Shown here: one piece after another, positions 42,266-54,118 of the stretch
How positions within the stretch are numbered: the stretch's first letter is position 1
Layout of the letters: every line of letters starts with the position of its first letter
Assembly: GCF_026212465.1 (NCBI RefSeq)
Contig: NC_080050.1
Coordinates: forward strand, 34,182,130 to 34,246,129
From: Amaranthus tricolor
Lineage: Eukaryota; Streptophyta; Magnoliopsida; Caryophyllales; Amaranthaceae
DNA: 64,000 nt
Direction of reading: 5' to 3'
Translations under genes and position numbers: made by a program
Notes under the pieces: model-generated
Seen by the model: the letters and a program-made list of their open reading frames with translations, nothing else
The model's database searches: none
What the model was told of the DNA's origin: nothing

Positions 42266-45200
42266 TAAAGTAGCCCAAACTTGCGTTGTTTTTCACTAAA
42301 ATTGGCACACAACACTATTTGGTATATATTATTGTGTTGAAGTGGTTAGAATTTAAAATGATAGTTATATGCTAGAAATTACGTGCTAAAGGTGTGATTT
42401 TAAGGGTTTTTAAGCTTTTTTGGCACTTACACAAATAAAGAAGCTTAAAGTTGGTATGTTTTGCACGAAATTTGGAACAAAACACTCTTTGGTATATATT
42501 ATTGTTTTGAAGTGGTTAGAATTGAAAATAATAGTCATATGATAGAAATTACGTGTTAAGTTGCGATTTTATGCGTTTTTAAGCTTTTTTGGCACTTTCG
42601 CACATAAAGTAGCCCAAACTTGCTTTGTTTTGCACGTAACTTGGCACACAACACTATTTGGTATATGTTATTGTGTTGATGTGGTTAGAATTTAAAATCA
42701 TAATTATATGCTAGAAATTACGTTCTAAAGGTGTGATTTTAAGGGTTTTTAAGCTTTTTTGGCACTTACACGAATAAATTAGCTTAAATTTGGTTTGTTT
42801 TGCACTAAACATAGAACAACACACTCTTTGGTATATATTATTGTGGTGAAGTGGTTATAATTGAAAACAATAGTTATATGATAGAAATTACGTGTTATAT
42901 TGAGATTTGATGTGGTATTAAGCTTTTTTGGCACTTTCGCACATAAAGTAGCCCAAACTTGCTTTGTTATGCACGAAACTTGGCACACAACACTATTTGG
43001 TATATATTATTGTGTTGAAGTGGTTAGAATTGAAAATCATAGTTATATGCTAGAAATTACGTTCTATAGGTGTGATTTTAAGGGTTTTTAAGCTTTTTTG
43101 GCACTTACACGAATAAATTAGGTTAAATTTGGTTTGTTTTGCACGAAACATGGAACAAAACACTCTTTGGTATATATTATTGTGTTGAAGTGGTTAGAAT
43201 TGAAAATAATAGTCATATGATTGAAATTGCGTGTTAAATTACGATTTTATGTGTTTTTAAGCTTTTTTGGCACTTTCGCACATAAAGTAGCCCAAACTTG
43301 CGTTGTTTTTCACTAAAATTGGCACACAACACTATTTGGTATATATTATTGTGTTGAAGTTGTTAGAATTTAAAATGATAGTTATATGCTAGAAATTACG
43401 TGCTAAAGGTGTGATTTTAAGGGTTTTTAAGCTTTTTTGGCACTTACACAAATAAAGTAGCTTAAAGTTGGTATGTTTTGCACGAAATTTGGAACAAAAC
43501 ACTCTTTGGTATATATTATTGTTTTGAAGTGGTTAGAATTGAAAATAATAGTCATATGATAGAAATTACGTGTTAAGTTGCGATTTTATGCGTTTTTTAA
43601 GCTTTTTTGGCACTTTCGCACATAAAGTAGCCCAAACTTGCTTTGTTTTGCACGTAACTTGGCACACAACACTATTTGGTATATGATTTTGTGTTGAAGT
43701 GGTTAGAATTGAAAATCATAGTTATATGCTAAAAATTACGTTCTAAAGGTGTGATTTTAAGGGTTTTTATGCTTTTTGGCACTTACACGAATAAAGTAGC
43801 TTAAATTTGGTTTGTTTTGCACGAAACATGAAACAAAACACTCTTTGGTATATATTATTGTGTTGAAGTGGTTAGAATTGAAAATAATAGTCATATGATT
43901 GAAATTGCGTGTTAAATTACGATTTTATGTGTTTTTAAGCTTTTTGGCACTTTCGCACATAAAGTAGCCCAAACTTGCGTTGTTTTTCACTAAAATTGGC
44001 ACACAACACTATTTGGTATATATTATTGTGTTGAAGTGGTTAGAATTTAAAATGATAGTTATATGCTAGAAATTACGTGCTAAAGGTGTGATTTTAAGGG
44101 TTTTTAAGCTTTTTTGGCACTTACACAAATAAAGTAGCTTAAAGTTGGTATGTTTTTGCACGAAATTTGGAACAAAACACTCTTTGGTATATATTATTGT
44201 TTTGAAGTGGTTAGAATTGAAAATAATAGTCATATGATAGAAATTACGTGTTAAGTTGCGATTTTATGCGTTTTTAAGCTTTTTTGGCACTTTCGCACAT
44301 AAAGTAGCCCAAACTTGCTTTGTTTTGCACGTAACTTGGCACACAACACTATTTGGTATATGTTATTGTGTTGATGTGGTTCGAATTTAAAATCATAATT
44401 ATATGCTAGAAATTACGTTCTAAAGGTGTGATTTTAAGGGTTTTTAAGCTTTTTTGGCACTTACACGAATAAATTAGCTTAAATTTGGTTTGTTTTGCAC
44501 GAAACATAGAACAACACACTCTTTGGTATATATTATTGTGTTGAAGTGGTTATAATTGAAAACAATAGTTATATGATAGAAATTACGTGTTATATTGAGA
44601 TTTGATGTGGTATTAAGCTTTTTTGGCACTTTCGCACATAAAGTAGCCCAAACTTGCTTTGTTATGCACGAAACTTGGCACACAACACTATTTGGTATAT
44701 ATTATTGTGTTGAAGTGGTTGGAATTGAAAATCATAGTTATATGCTAGAAATTACGTTCTATAGGTGTGATTTTAAGGGTTTTTAAGCTTTTTTGGCACT
44801 TACACGAATAAATTAGGTTAAATTTGGTTTGTTTTGCACGAAACATGGAACAAAACACTCTTTGGTATATTTTATTGTGTTGAAGTGGTTAGAATTGAAA
44901 ATAATAGTCATATGATTGAAATTACGTGTTAAATTGCGATTTTACGTATTTTTAAGCTTTTTTGGCACTATCGCACATAAAGTAGCCCAAACTTGAGTTA
45001 TTTTTCACGAAAGTTGGCACACAACACTATTTGGTATATATTATTGTGTTGAAGTGGTTAGAAATTAAAATGATAGTTATATGTTAGAAATTACGTGCTA
45101 AAGGTGTGATTTTAAGCGTTTTTAAGCTTTTTTGGCACTTACACGAATAAAGTAGCTTAAATTTGATATGTTTTGCACGAAATTTGGAACAAAACACTCT

Positions 45201-46474
45201 TCGGTATATATTATTGTTTTGAAGTGGTTAGAATTGAAAATAATAGTCATATGATAGAAATTACGTGTTAAGTTGCGATTTTATGCGTTTTTAAGCTTTT
45301 TTGGCACTTTCGCACATAAAGTAGCCCAAACTTGCTTTGTTTTGCACGTAACTTGGCACACAACACTATTTGGTATATGATTTTGTGTTGAAGTGGTTAG
45401 AATTGAAAATCATAGTTATATGCTAAAAATTACGTTCTAAAGGTGTGATTTTAAGGGTTTTTAAGCTTTTTTGGCACTTACACGAATAAATTAGCTTAAA
45501 TTTGGTTTGTTTTGCACGAAACATGGAACAACACACTCTTTGGTATATATTATTGTGTTGAAGTGGTTATAATTGAAAACAATAGTCATATGATTGAAAT
45601 TGCGTGTTAAATTACGATTTTATGTGGTTTTTAAGCTTTTTTGGCACTTTCGCACATAAAGTAGCCCAAACTTGCGTTGTTTTTCACTAAAATTGGCACA
45701 CAACACTATTTGGTATATATTATTGTGTTGAAGTGGTTAGAATTTAAAATGATAGTTATATGCTAGAAATTACGTGCTAAAGGTGTGATTTTAAGGGTTT
45801 TTAAGCTTTTTTGGCACTTACACAAATAAAGTAGCTTAAAGTTGGTATGTTTTGCACGAAATTTGGAACAAAACACTCTTTGGTATATATTATTGTTTTG
45901 AAGTGGTTAGAATTGAAAATAATAGTCATATGATAGAAAATACGTGTTAAGTTGCGATTTTATGCGTTTTTATGCTTTTTTGGCACTTTCGCACATAAAG
46001 TAGCCCAAACTTGCTTTGTTTTGCACGTAACTTGGCACACAACACTATTTGGTATATGTTATTGTGTTGATGTGGTTAGAATTTAAAATCATAATTATAT
46101 GCTAGAAATTACGTTCTAAAGGTGTGATTTTAAGGGTTTTTTAAGCTTTTTTGGCACTTACACGAATAAATTAGCTTAAATTTGGTTTGTTTTGCACGAA
46201 ACATAGAACAACACACTCTTTGGTATATATTATTGTGGTGAAGTGGTTATAATTGAAAACAATAGTTATATGATAGAAATTACGTGTTATATTGAGATTT
46301 GATGTGGTATTAAGCTTTTTTGGCACTTTCGCACATAAAGTAGCCCAAACTTGCTTTGTTATGCACGAAACTTGGCACACAACACTATTTGGTATATATT
46401 ATTGTGTTGAAGTGGTTAGAATTGAAAATCATAGTTATATGCTAGAAATTACGTTCTATAGGTGTGATTTTAAG

Positions 46475-46505
46475 GGTTTTTAAGCTTTTTTGGCACTTTC
46501 GCACA
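46475..46505. other. Hybrid monomer (A head, B tail) in a second 9-monomer HOR unit
   Basis: 'ctataggtgtgattttaagg' (A) passes through 'aagcttttttggcac' into 'tttcgcacataaagtagccc' (B). The containing unit is 1,524 bp. The switch occurs at a different place in the HOR than at 42250, so it is an independent event at the same type of box. Confidence 0.85.
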
Positions 46506-49500
46506 TAAAGTAGCCCAAACTTGCGTTGTTTTTCACTAAAATTGGCACACAACACTATTTGGTATATATTATTGTGTTGAAGTTGTTAGAATTTAAAATG
46601 ATAGTTATATGCTAGAAATTACGTGCTAAAGGTGTGATTTTAAGGGTTTTTAAGCTTTTTTGGCACTTACACAAATAAAGTAGCTTAAAGTTGGTATGTT
46701 TTGCACGAAATTTGGAACAAAACACTCTTTGGTATATATTATTGTTTTGAAGTGGTTAGAATTGAAAATAATAGTCATATGATAGAAATTACGTGTTAAG
46801 TTGCGATTTTATGCGTTTTTAAGCTTTTTTGGCACTTTCGCACATAAAGTAGCCCAAACTTGCTTTGTTTTGCACGTAACTTGGCACACAACACTATTTG
46901 GTATATGATTTTGTGTTGAAGTGGTTAGAATTGAAAATCATAGTTATATGCTAAAAATTACGTTCTAAAGGTGTGATTTTAAGGGTTTTTATGCTTTTTG
47001 GCACTTACACGAATAAAGTAGCTTAAATTTGGTTTGTTTTGCACGAAACATGAAACAAAACACTCTTGGTATATATTATTGTGTTGAAGTGGTTAGAATT
47101 GAAAATAATAGTCATATGATTGAAATTGCGTGTTAAATTACGATTTTATGTGTTTTTAAGCTTTTTTGGCACTTTCGCACATAAAGTAGCCCAAACTTGC
47201 GTTGTTTTTCACTAAAATTGGCACACAACACTATTTGGTATATATTATTGTGTTGAAGTGGTTAGAATTTAAAATGATAGTTATATGCTAGAAATTACGT
47301 GCTAAAGGTGTGATTTTAAGGGTTTTTAAGCTTTTTTGGCACTTACACAAATAAAGTAGCTTAAAGTTGGTATGTTTTGCACGAAATTTGGAACAAAACA
47401 CTCTTTGGTATATATTATTGTTTTGAAGTGGTTAGAATTGAAAATAATAGTCATATGATAGAAATTACGTGTTAAGTTGCGATTTTATGCGTTTTTAAGC
47501 TTTTTTGGCACTTTCGCACATAAAGTAGCCCAAACTTGCTTTGTTTTGCACGTAACTTGGCACACAACACTATTTGGTATATGTTATTGTGTTGATGTGG
47601 TTCGAATTTAAAATCATAATTATATGCTAGAAATTACGTTCTAAAGGTGTGATTTTAAGGGTTTTTAAGCTTTTTTGGCACTTACACGAATAAATTAGCT
47701 TAAATTTGGTTTGTTTTGCACGAAACATAGAACAACACACTCTTTGGTATATATTATTGTGTTGAAGTGGTTATAATTGAAAACAATAGTTATATGATAG
47801 AAATTACGTGTTATATTGAGATTTGATGTGGTATTAAGCTTTTTTGGCACTTTCGCACATAAAGTAGCCCAAACTTGCTTTGTTATGCACGAAACTTGGC
47901 ACACAACACTATTTGGTATATATTATTGTGTTGAAGTGGTTGGAATTGAAAATCATAGTTATATGCTAGAAATTACGTTCTATAGGTGTGATTTTAAGGG
48001 TTTTTAAGCTTTTTTGGCACTTACACGAATAAATTAGGTTAAATTTGGTTTGTTTTGCACGAAACATGGAACAAAACACTCTTTGGTATATTTTATTGTG
48101 TTGAAGTGGTTAGAATTGAAAATAATAGTCATATGATTGAAATTACGTGTTAAATTGCGATTTTACGTATTTTTAAGCTTTTTTGGCACTATCGCACATA
48201 AAGTAGCCCAAACTTGAGTTATTTTTCACGAAAGTTGGCACACAACACTATTTGGTATATATTATTGTGTTGAAGTGGTTAGAAATTAAAATGATAGTTA
48301 TATGTTAGAAATTACGTGCTAAAGGTGTGATTTTAAGCGTTTTTAAGCTTTTTTGGCACTTACACGAATAAAGTAGCTTAAATTTGATATGTTTTGCACG
48401 AAATTTGGAACAAAACACTCTTCGGTATATATTATTGTTTTGAAGTGGTTAGAATTGAAAATAATAGTCATATGATAGAAATTACGTGTTAAGTTGCGAT
48501 TTTATGCGTTTTTAAGCTTTTTTGGCACTTTCGCACATAAAGTAGCCCAAACTTGCTTTGTTTTGCACGTAACTTGGCACACAACACTATTTGGTATATG
48601 ATTTTGTGTTGAAGTGGTTAGAATTGAAAATCATAGTTATATGCTAAAAATTACGTTCTAAAGGTGTGATTTTAAGGGTTTTTAAGCTTTTTTGGCACTT
48701 ACACGAATAAATTAGCTTAAATTTGGTTTGTTTTGCACGAAACATGGAACAACACACTCTTTGGTATATATTATTGTGTTGAAGTGGTTATAATTGAAAA
48801 CAATAGTCATATGATTGAAATTGCGTGTTAAATTACGATTTTATGTGTTTTTAAGCTTTTTTGGCACTTTCGCACATAAAGTAGCCCAAACTTGCGTTGT
48901 TTTTCACTAAAATTGGCACACAACACTATTTGGTATATATTATTGTGTTGAAGTGGTTAGAATTTAAAATGATAGTTATATGCTAGAAATTACGTGCTAA
49001 AGGTGTGATTTTAAGGGTTTTTAAGCTTTTTTGGCACTTACACAAATAAAGTAGCTTAAAGTTGGTATGTTTTGCACGAAATTTGGAACAAAACACTCTT
49101 TGGTATATATTATTGTTTTGAAGTGGTTAGAATTGAAAATAATAGTCATATGATAGAAAATACGTGTTAAGTTGCGATTTTATGCGTTTTTATGCTTTTT
49201 TGGCACTTTCGCACATAAAGTAGCCCAAACTTGCTTTGTTTTGCACGTAACTTGGCACACAACACTATTTGGTATATGTTATTGTGTTGATGTGGTTAGA
49301 ATTTAAAATCATAATTATATGCTAGAAATTACGTTCTAAAGGTGTGATTTTAAGGGTTTTTAAGCTTTTTTGGCACTTACACGAATAAATTAGCTTAAAT
49401 TTGGTTTGTTTTGCACGAAACATAGAACAACACACTCTTTGGTATATATTATTGTGGTGAAGTGGTTATAATTGAAAACAATAGTTATATGATAGAAATT

Positions 49501-50435
49501 ACGTGTTATATTGAGATTTGATGTGGTATTAAGCTTTTTTGGCACTTTCGCACATAAAGTAGCCCAAACTTGCTTTGTTATGCACGAAACTTGGCACACA
49601 ACACTATTTGGTATATATTATTGTGTTGAAGTGGTTAGAATTGAAAATCATAGTTATATGCTAGAAATTACGTTCTATAGGTGTGATTTTAAGGGTTTTT
49701 AAGCTTTTTTGGCACTTACACGAATAAATTAGGTTAAATTTGGTTTGTTTTGCACGAAACATGGAACAAAACACTCTTTGGTATATATTATTGTGTTGAA
49801 GTGGTTAGAATTGAAAATAATAGTCATATGATTGAAATTACGTGTTAAATTGCGATTTTACGTATTTTAAAGCTTTTTTGGCACTATCGCACATAAAGTA
49901 GCCCAAACTTGCGTTATTTTTCACGAAAGTTGGCACACAACACTATTTGGTATATATTATTGTGTTGAAGTGGTTAGAAATTAAAATGATAGTTATATGT
50001 TAGAAATTACGTGCTAAAGGTGTGATTTTAAGCGTTTTTAAGCTTTTTTGGCACTTACACGAATAAAGTAGCTTAAATTTGATATGTTTTGCACGAAATT
50101 TGGAACAAAACACTCTTCGGTATATATTATTGTTTTGAAGTGGTTAGAATTGAAAATTATAGTCATATGATAGAAATTACGTGTTAAGTTGCGATTTTAT
50201 GCGTTTTTAAGCTTTTTTGGCACTTTCGCACATAAAGTAGCCCAAACTTGCTTTGTTTTGCACGTAACTTGGCACACAACACTATTTGGTATATGATTTT
50301 GTGTTGAAGTGGTTAGAATTGAAAATCATAGTTATATGCTTTAAATTACGTTCTAAAGGTGTGATTTTAAGGGTTTTTAAGCTTTTTTGGCACTTACACG
50401 AATAAATTAGCTTAAATTTGGTTTGTTTTGCACGA

Positions 50436-50535
50436 NNNNNNNNNNNNNNNNNNNNNNNNNNNNNNNNNNNNNNNNNNNNNNNNNNNNNNNNNNNNNNNNN
50501 NNNNNNNNNNNNNNNNNNNNNNNNNNNNNNNNNNN
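50436..50535. other. Assembly gap (100 N)
   Basis: Exactly 100 N, between the homogeneous HOR array and the CGCGCG monomer class. The junction of the two classes is hidden and the real gap size is unknown. Confidence 0.98.
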
Positions 50536-50912
50536 CGCGCGTAAAGTAGGTCAAACATGGGTTGTTATGCAAGAAACTTGGCACACAACACAATTTGGCA
50601 TATATTATTGTGTTGAAATGGTTAGAATTGAAAATAATAGTCATATGCTAGAAATTAGGTGTTAAGTTGCGATTTTAAGGGCTTTTATGCATTTTTGACA
50701 ATTTCGCGCGTAAAGTTGCTCAAACTTGGTTTGTTTTGAACGAAATTTGGCACACAATACTATTTGGCATATATTATTGTGTTGAAATGGTTAGAATTTA
50801 AAATAATAGTCATATGCTAGAAATTAGGTGTTAAGTTGCGATTTTAAGGGTTTTTTAGCGTTTTTGTCAATTTCGCGCGTAAAATAGCTCAAACATGGTT
50901 TTGATGCGAAAC
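50536..50912. repeat. Satellite zone VI: CGCGCG-marked monomers (left part)
   Basis: Monomers of about 170 bp ('atttggca' at 50592 and 50762) in which the usual 'cgcacataaagtag' box reads 'tttcgcgcgtaaagtag', followed by 'gtcaaac' or 'ctcaaac'. 'atttggcatatatt' replaces 'atttggtatatatt'. This class is richer in CpG than the rest of the window. Confidence 0.9.
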
Positions 50913-51235
50913 CGGGGCTGATTAAGGCCTTCGTTATGCAAGGATTAATGTTGAGCTTAAGCATTGATTAAAGACACAGTCCAAAACTACAAATGATCAT
51001 GAAAAGAACACGAAACAACCACAAACACTTAAACAATTCTGATCTAGCAAACTGTCGAGCAGCCCTCCTTCAGCTCAGCTTCTAGGAGTCCACAGGGATT
51101 GTTAGAATGGTTTTAGGACCTGGATAGCTAGATCCAAGTACCAAGAATCCATTTCCACTTTAGCCTAGGTCCTGGATGCATAGGTTTGGTCTCCATGTGT
51201 CGTGCAATGTGGTCTGGTCACTAGTTTGCTGCTAT
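50913..51235. other. Non-satellite insertion of unknown origin (~320 bp)
   Basis: This stretch has no similarity to the satellite and has a more balanced base composition than its flanks. Both flanks are CGCGCG monomers. The left flank stops at 'catggttttgatgcgaaac' and the right flank resumes further upstream in the monomer at 'gtgaatttcacgcgtaaag', so roughly 40 bp of monomer sequence is present on both sides. I found no long open frame, no terminal inverted repeats and no clear short target duplication. A near-direct repeat 'aggacctggat'/'aggtcctggat' lies near 51115 and 51166. It could be a retrotransposon or host-gene fragment; I do not recognise it. Confidence 0.75.
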
Positions 51236-52249
51236 GTGAATTTCACGCGTAAAGTAGGTCAAACATGGTTTGTTATACACGAAAATTGCACACAACACTA
51301 TTTGGTATATATTATTGTGTTGAAAAGGTTAGAATTGAAAATAATAGTCTTATGCTAGAAATTAGATGTTAAGTTGCGATTTTAAGGGTTTTAAGCGTTT
51401 TTGTCAATTTCGCGCGTAAAGTAGGTCTAACATGGTTTTTTATGCACAAAACTTGGCACACAACACTATTTGGCATATATTATTGTGTTGAAATGGTTAG
51501 AATTGAAAATAATAGTCATATGCTAGAAATTAGAAGTTAAGTTGCGATTTTAAGGGTTTCTAATTATTTTTGTCAATTTCGCGCGTAACGTAGGTCGAAT
51601 TTGGTTTGTTATGCACGAAACTTGGCACACAACACTATTTGCCATATTTTATTGTGTTGAAATGGTTAGAATTGAAAATAATAGTCATATTCTAGAAATT
51701 AGGTGTTAAGTTGCGATTTTAAAGGGTTTTTAAGCGTTTTTGTCAATTTCGCGCGTAAAGTAGGTCAAACTTGGTTTGTTATACACGAAACTTGGCACAC
51801 AACACTATTTGGCATATATTATTGTGTTGAAATGGTTAGAATTGAAATAATAGTCATATGCTAGAAATTAGGCGTTAGGTTGCGATTTTAAGGGCTTTTA
51901 AGCGTTTTTGTCAATTTCGCGCGTAAAGTAGCTCAAACTTGGTTTGTTTTGCACGAAACATGGAACACAACACTATTTGGCTTATATTATTTTGTTAAAA
52001 TGGTTAGAATTTAAAATAATAGTCATATGCTAGAAATTAGAAGTTAAGTTGCGATTTTAAGGGTTTTTAAGCGTTTTCGTCTATTTCGCGCGTAAAGTAG
52101 CTCAAACTTGGTTTGTTTTGCACGAAACTTGGCACACAACACTATTTGGTATATATTATTGTGTAAAAGTTGTTAGAATTGAAAATCATAGTCATATTCT
52201 AGAATTTACGTGTTAAGTTGCGATTTTATGCATTTTTAACCGTTTTTGA
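51236..52249. repeat. Satellite zone VI: CGCGCG-marked monomers (right part)
   Basis: About six monomers of 170-173 bp. Most have 'aatttcgcgcgtaaagtag' and 'atttggcatatatt'. The last monomer before 52250 changes to 'tattgtgtaaaagttgttag' and 'cgattttatgcatttttaac', the same variant that flanks the transposon fragments downstream. It is therefore the monomer that carries the captured element. Confidence 0.9.
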
Positions 52250-52272
52250 AACCAACATCTATTTTCTCTTAG

Positions 52273-52567
52273 TGCTTTCAACAACCTTTCCGTTGACTGC
52301 GGCTATTACGCGCTGAAGTATATATGGCCGATATTATAAAATCCCTGAAGGACTTTGGAGTCGAAAATATAGATGCCGTAAGTATTTGTTACGTTCTTAA
52401 TTAAATATATTATTGGTAAAATTTAATGTTTCTATATTAATCTTTTATTTTTATATTATATATAGGTTTTAAACGACATTCCGAGGGAAACACGCCCTTT
52501 AAGAAGTGAAGAGATGCGCGAAATAAAAGACAAGATTGCCGCGTATCTTGCTAATATTTGTCCTTGA
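52273..52567 (+). pseudogene. Ulp1/C48-like protease C-terminal fragment, copy 1 (frameshifted)
   Basis: Exon 1 (52273-52377) follows a good splice acceptor (tattttctcttag). It contains the catalytic-cysteine region of Ulp1/SUMO-protease-like (peptidase family C48) domains, DCGYYALKY. Relative to type 2 copies it has a 5-bp deletion before this motif, giving CCT TTC CGT TGA (a stop), and a 2-bp insertion in 'gaagtatatatgg'. The two changes together restore the phase at the exon end. The intron (52378-52465, 88 bp) has a GTAAGT donor and a TATATAG acceptor. Exon 2 (52466-52567) reads VLNDIPRETRPLRSEEM, then a basic helix-like tail, and stops at TGA. The catalytic His and Asp of the family would lie upstream and are absent, so no active protease can be made. 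Confidence 0.8.
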
Positions 52568-52607
52568 TAAATTGTAATTAGTATAGATTATTTTTTATAC
52601 TTTAATG

Positions 52608-52783
<176 letters not shown>

Positions 52784-52929
52784 GTAGATAATGTTATATT
52801 ATATATACGAGCGAGAGTTTATTATTACAAACAGATTAATGTTGATTATCTGTGATAATCTTTTTTATTACATTGTATTATTATTGGATTATTATAAGGA
52901 TAAAACTGAAAAAAGAAAAAAAAAGGAGT

Positions 52930-53092
52930 ATTTGCTGCGGTTTTTGCCCATGACCGCAGCAAATAACACTCATTATTTGCTGCGGTTTTTTCTCATGACC
53001 GCAGCAAATAACACTCATTATTTGCTGCGGTTTTTTCTCATGACCGCAGCAAATAATGCCCTTATTTGCTGCGGTTCTGAACCGCAACATTT
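52930..53092. repeat. 45-bp hairpin repeat array, copy 1
   Basis: Three units at 52930, 52975 and 53020, each with perfect 12-bp arms ATTTGCTGCGGT / ACCGCAGCAAAT around a loop of about 11 bp. A fourth, imperfect unit starts at 53064 (ttctgaaccgcaacattt). Such subterminal arrays are typical transposase-binding regions in plant DNA transposons; that function is inferred. Confidence 0.9.
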
Positions 53093-53190
53093 AAAGTAGG
53101 ACATTTGCTGCTATCACTATTGCTGGGGGCCAAAACCGCAGCAAAAAATGGCAAAAAAACCGAAGCAAATGAGCTTTTTTCCACTACTGA

Positions 53191-53344
53191 GTTGCTCAAA
53201 CATGGTTTGTTTTGCACGAAACTTGGCACACAACACTATTTGGTATATATTATTGTGTAAAAGTTGTTAGAATTGAAAATCATAGTCATATTCTAGAATT
53301 TACGTGTTAAGTTGCGATTTTATGCATTTTTAAACCGTTTTTGA
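53191..53344. repeat. Single satellite monomer between element copies 1 and 2
   Basis: A 154-bp remainder of one monomer ('gttgctcaaacatgg' to 'atttttaaaccg'), shortened because the element replaced about 20 bp of it. With the element it forms a tandem unit of about 1.1 kb. Confidence 0.9.
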
Positions 53345-53367
53345 AACCAACATCTATTTTCTCTTAG

Positions 53368-53662
53368 TGCTTTCAACAACCTTTCCGTTGACTGCGGCTA
53401 TTACGCACTGAAGTATATATGGCCGATATTATAAAATCCCTGAAGGACTTTGGAGTCGAAAATATAGGTGCCGTAAGTATTTGTTACGTTCTTAATTAAA
53501 TATATTATTGGTAAAATTTAATGTTTCTATATTAATCTTTTATTTTTATATTATATATAGGTTTTAAACGACATTCCGAGGGAAACACGCCCTTTGAGAA
53601 GTGAAGAGATGCGCGAAATAAAAGACAAGATTGCCGCGTATCTTGCTAATATTTGTCCTTGA
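53368..53662 (+). pseudogene. Ulp1-like C-terminal fragment, copy 2 (frameshifted)
   Basis: Exons at 53368-53472 and 53561-53662 with an 88-bp GTAAGT...TATATAG intron. It carries the type 1 5-bp deletion and 2-bp insertion, so the DCGYY region is out of frame with the start of the exon. A private change turns the Asp codon before the splice site into Gly (ataggtgcc). Confidence 0.78.
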
Positions 53663-53702
53663 TAAATTGTAATTAGTATAGATTATTTTTTATACTTTAA
53701 TG

Positions 53703-53808
<106 letters not shown>

Positions 53809-53955
53809 GTAGATAATGTTATATTATATATACGAGCGAGAGTTTATTATTACAAACAGATTAATGTTGATTATCTGTGATAATCATTGTTATTACATTG
53901 TATTATTATTGGATTATTATAAGGATAAAACGGAAAAAAGAAAAAAAAAAGGAGT

Positions 53956-54118
53956 ATTTGCTGCGGTTTTTGCCCATGACCGCAGCAAATAACACTCATT
54001 ATTTGCTGCGGTTTTTTCTCATGACCGCAGCAAATAACACTCATTATTTGCTGCGGTTTTTTCTCTTGACCGCAGCAAATAATGCCATTATTTGCTGCGG
54101 TTCTGAACCGCAACATTT
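53956..54118. repeat. 45-bp hairpin repeat array, copy 2
   Basis: Three hairpin units plus the imperfect terminal unit; the third loop reads 'tttttctcttg'. Confidence 0.9.

Larger units (their letters stand above)
31331..50435. repeat. Satellite zone V: homogeneous 10-/9-monomer HOR array
   Basis: The marker 'gtggtattaagc' in one B monomer per unit lies at 31908, 33603, 36302, 38017, 39692, 41386, 42912, 44607, 46304, 47828 and 49523. Spacings are 1695, 2699, 1715, 1675, 1694, 1526, 1695, 1697, 1524 and 1695 bp. The basic unit is 10 monomers (1,695 bp), with 9-monomer (about 1,525 bp) and 16-monomer (2,699 bp) variants. A 10+9 pair gives a repeat of about 3.22 kb (39692 to 42912, 41386 to 44607, 44607 to 47828). 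Private variants such as 'ggttggaattgaaaatc' recur at 44719 and 47940. Units look nearly identical, so homogenisation is recent. No gene or RNA gene seen. Confidence 0.93.

Noticed and set aside
31896..49702. Plus-strand 63-codon open frames repeated once per HOR unit in zone V, overlapping minus-strand frames
   Set aside because: Their identity reflects HOR homogeneity. Both strands are open in the same monomers and there is no start context, domain or codon bias.
1..50435. CENP-B box-like motif in the monomer
   Set aside because: Monomers contain TTCG in 'tttcgcacataaag' and in the reverse of 'cacgaaac', but the CGGG part of the box is missing.
50282..50665. Open frames crossing the second N run on both strands
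   Set aside because: They depend on unknown bases and satellite sequence.
51176..51358. 60-codon plus-strand open frame at the edge of the non-satellite segment
   Set aside because: It runs from the unknown segment into satellite sequence and has no recognisable domain.
52930..53092. CRISPR-like array (short repeats, regular spacing)
   Set aside because: The repeats are 45-bp tandem hairpins without unique spacers, in a plant-type transposon fragment; there are no cas genes.
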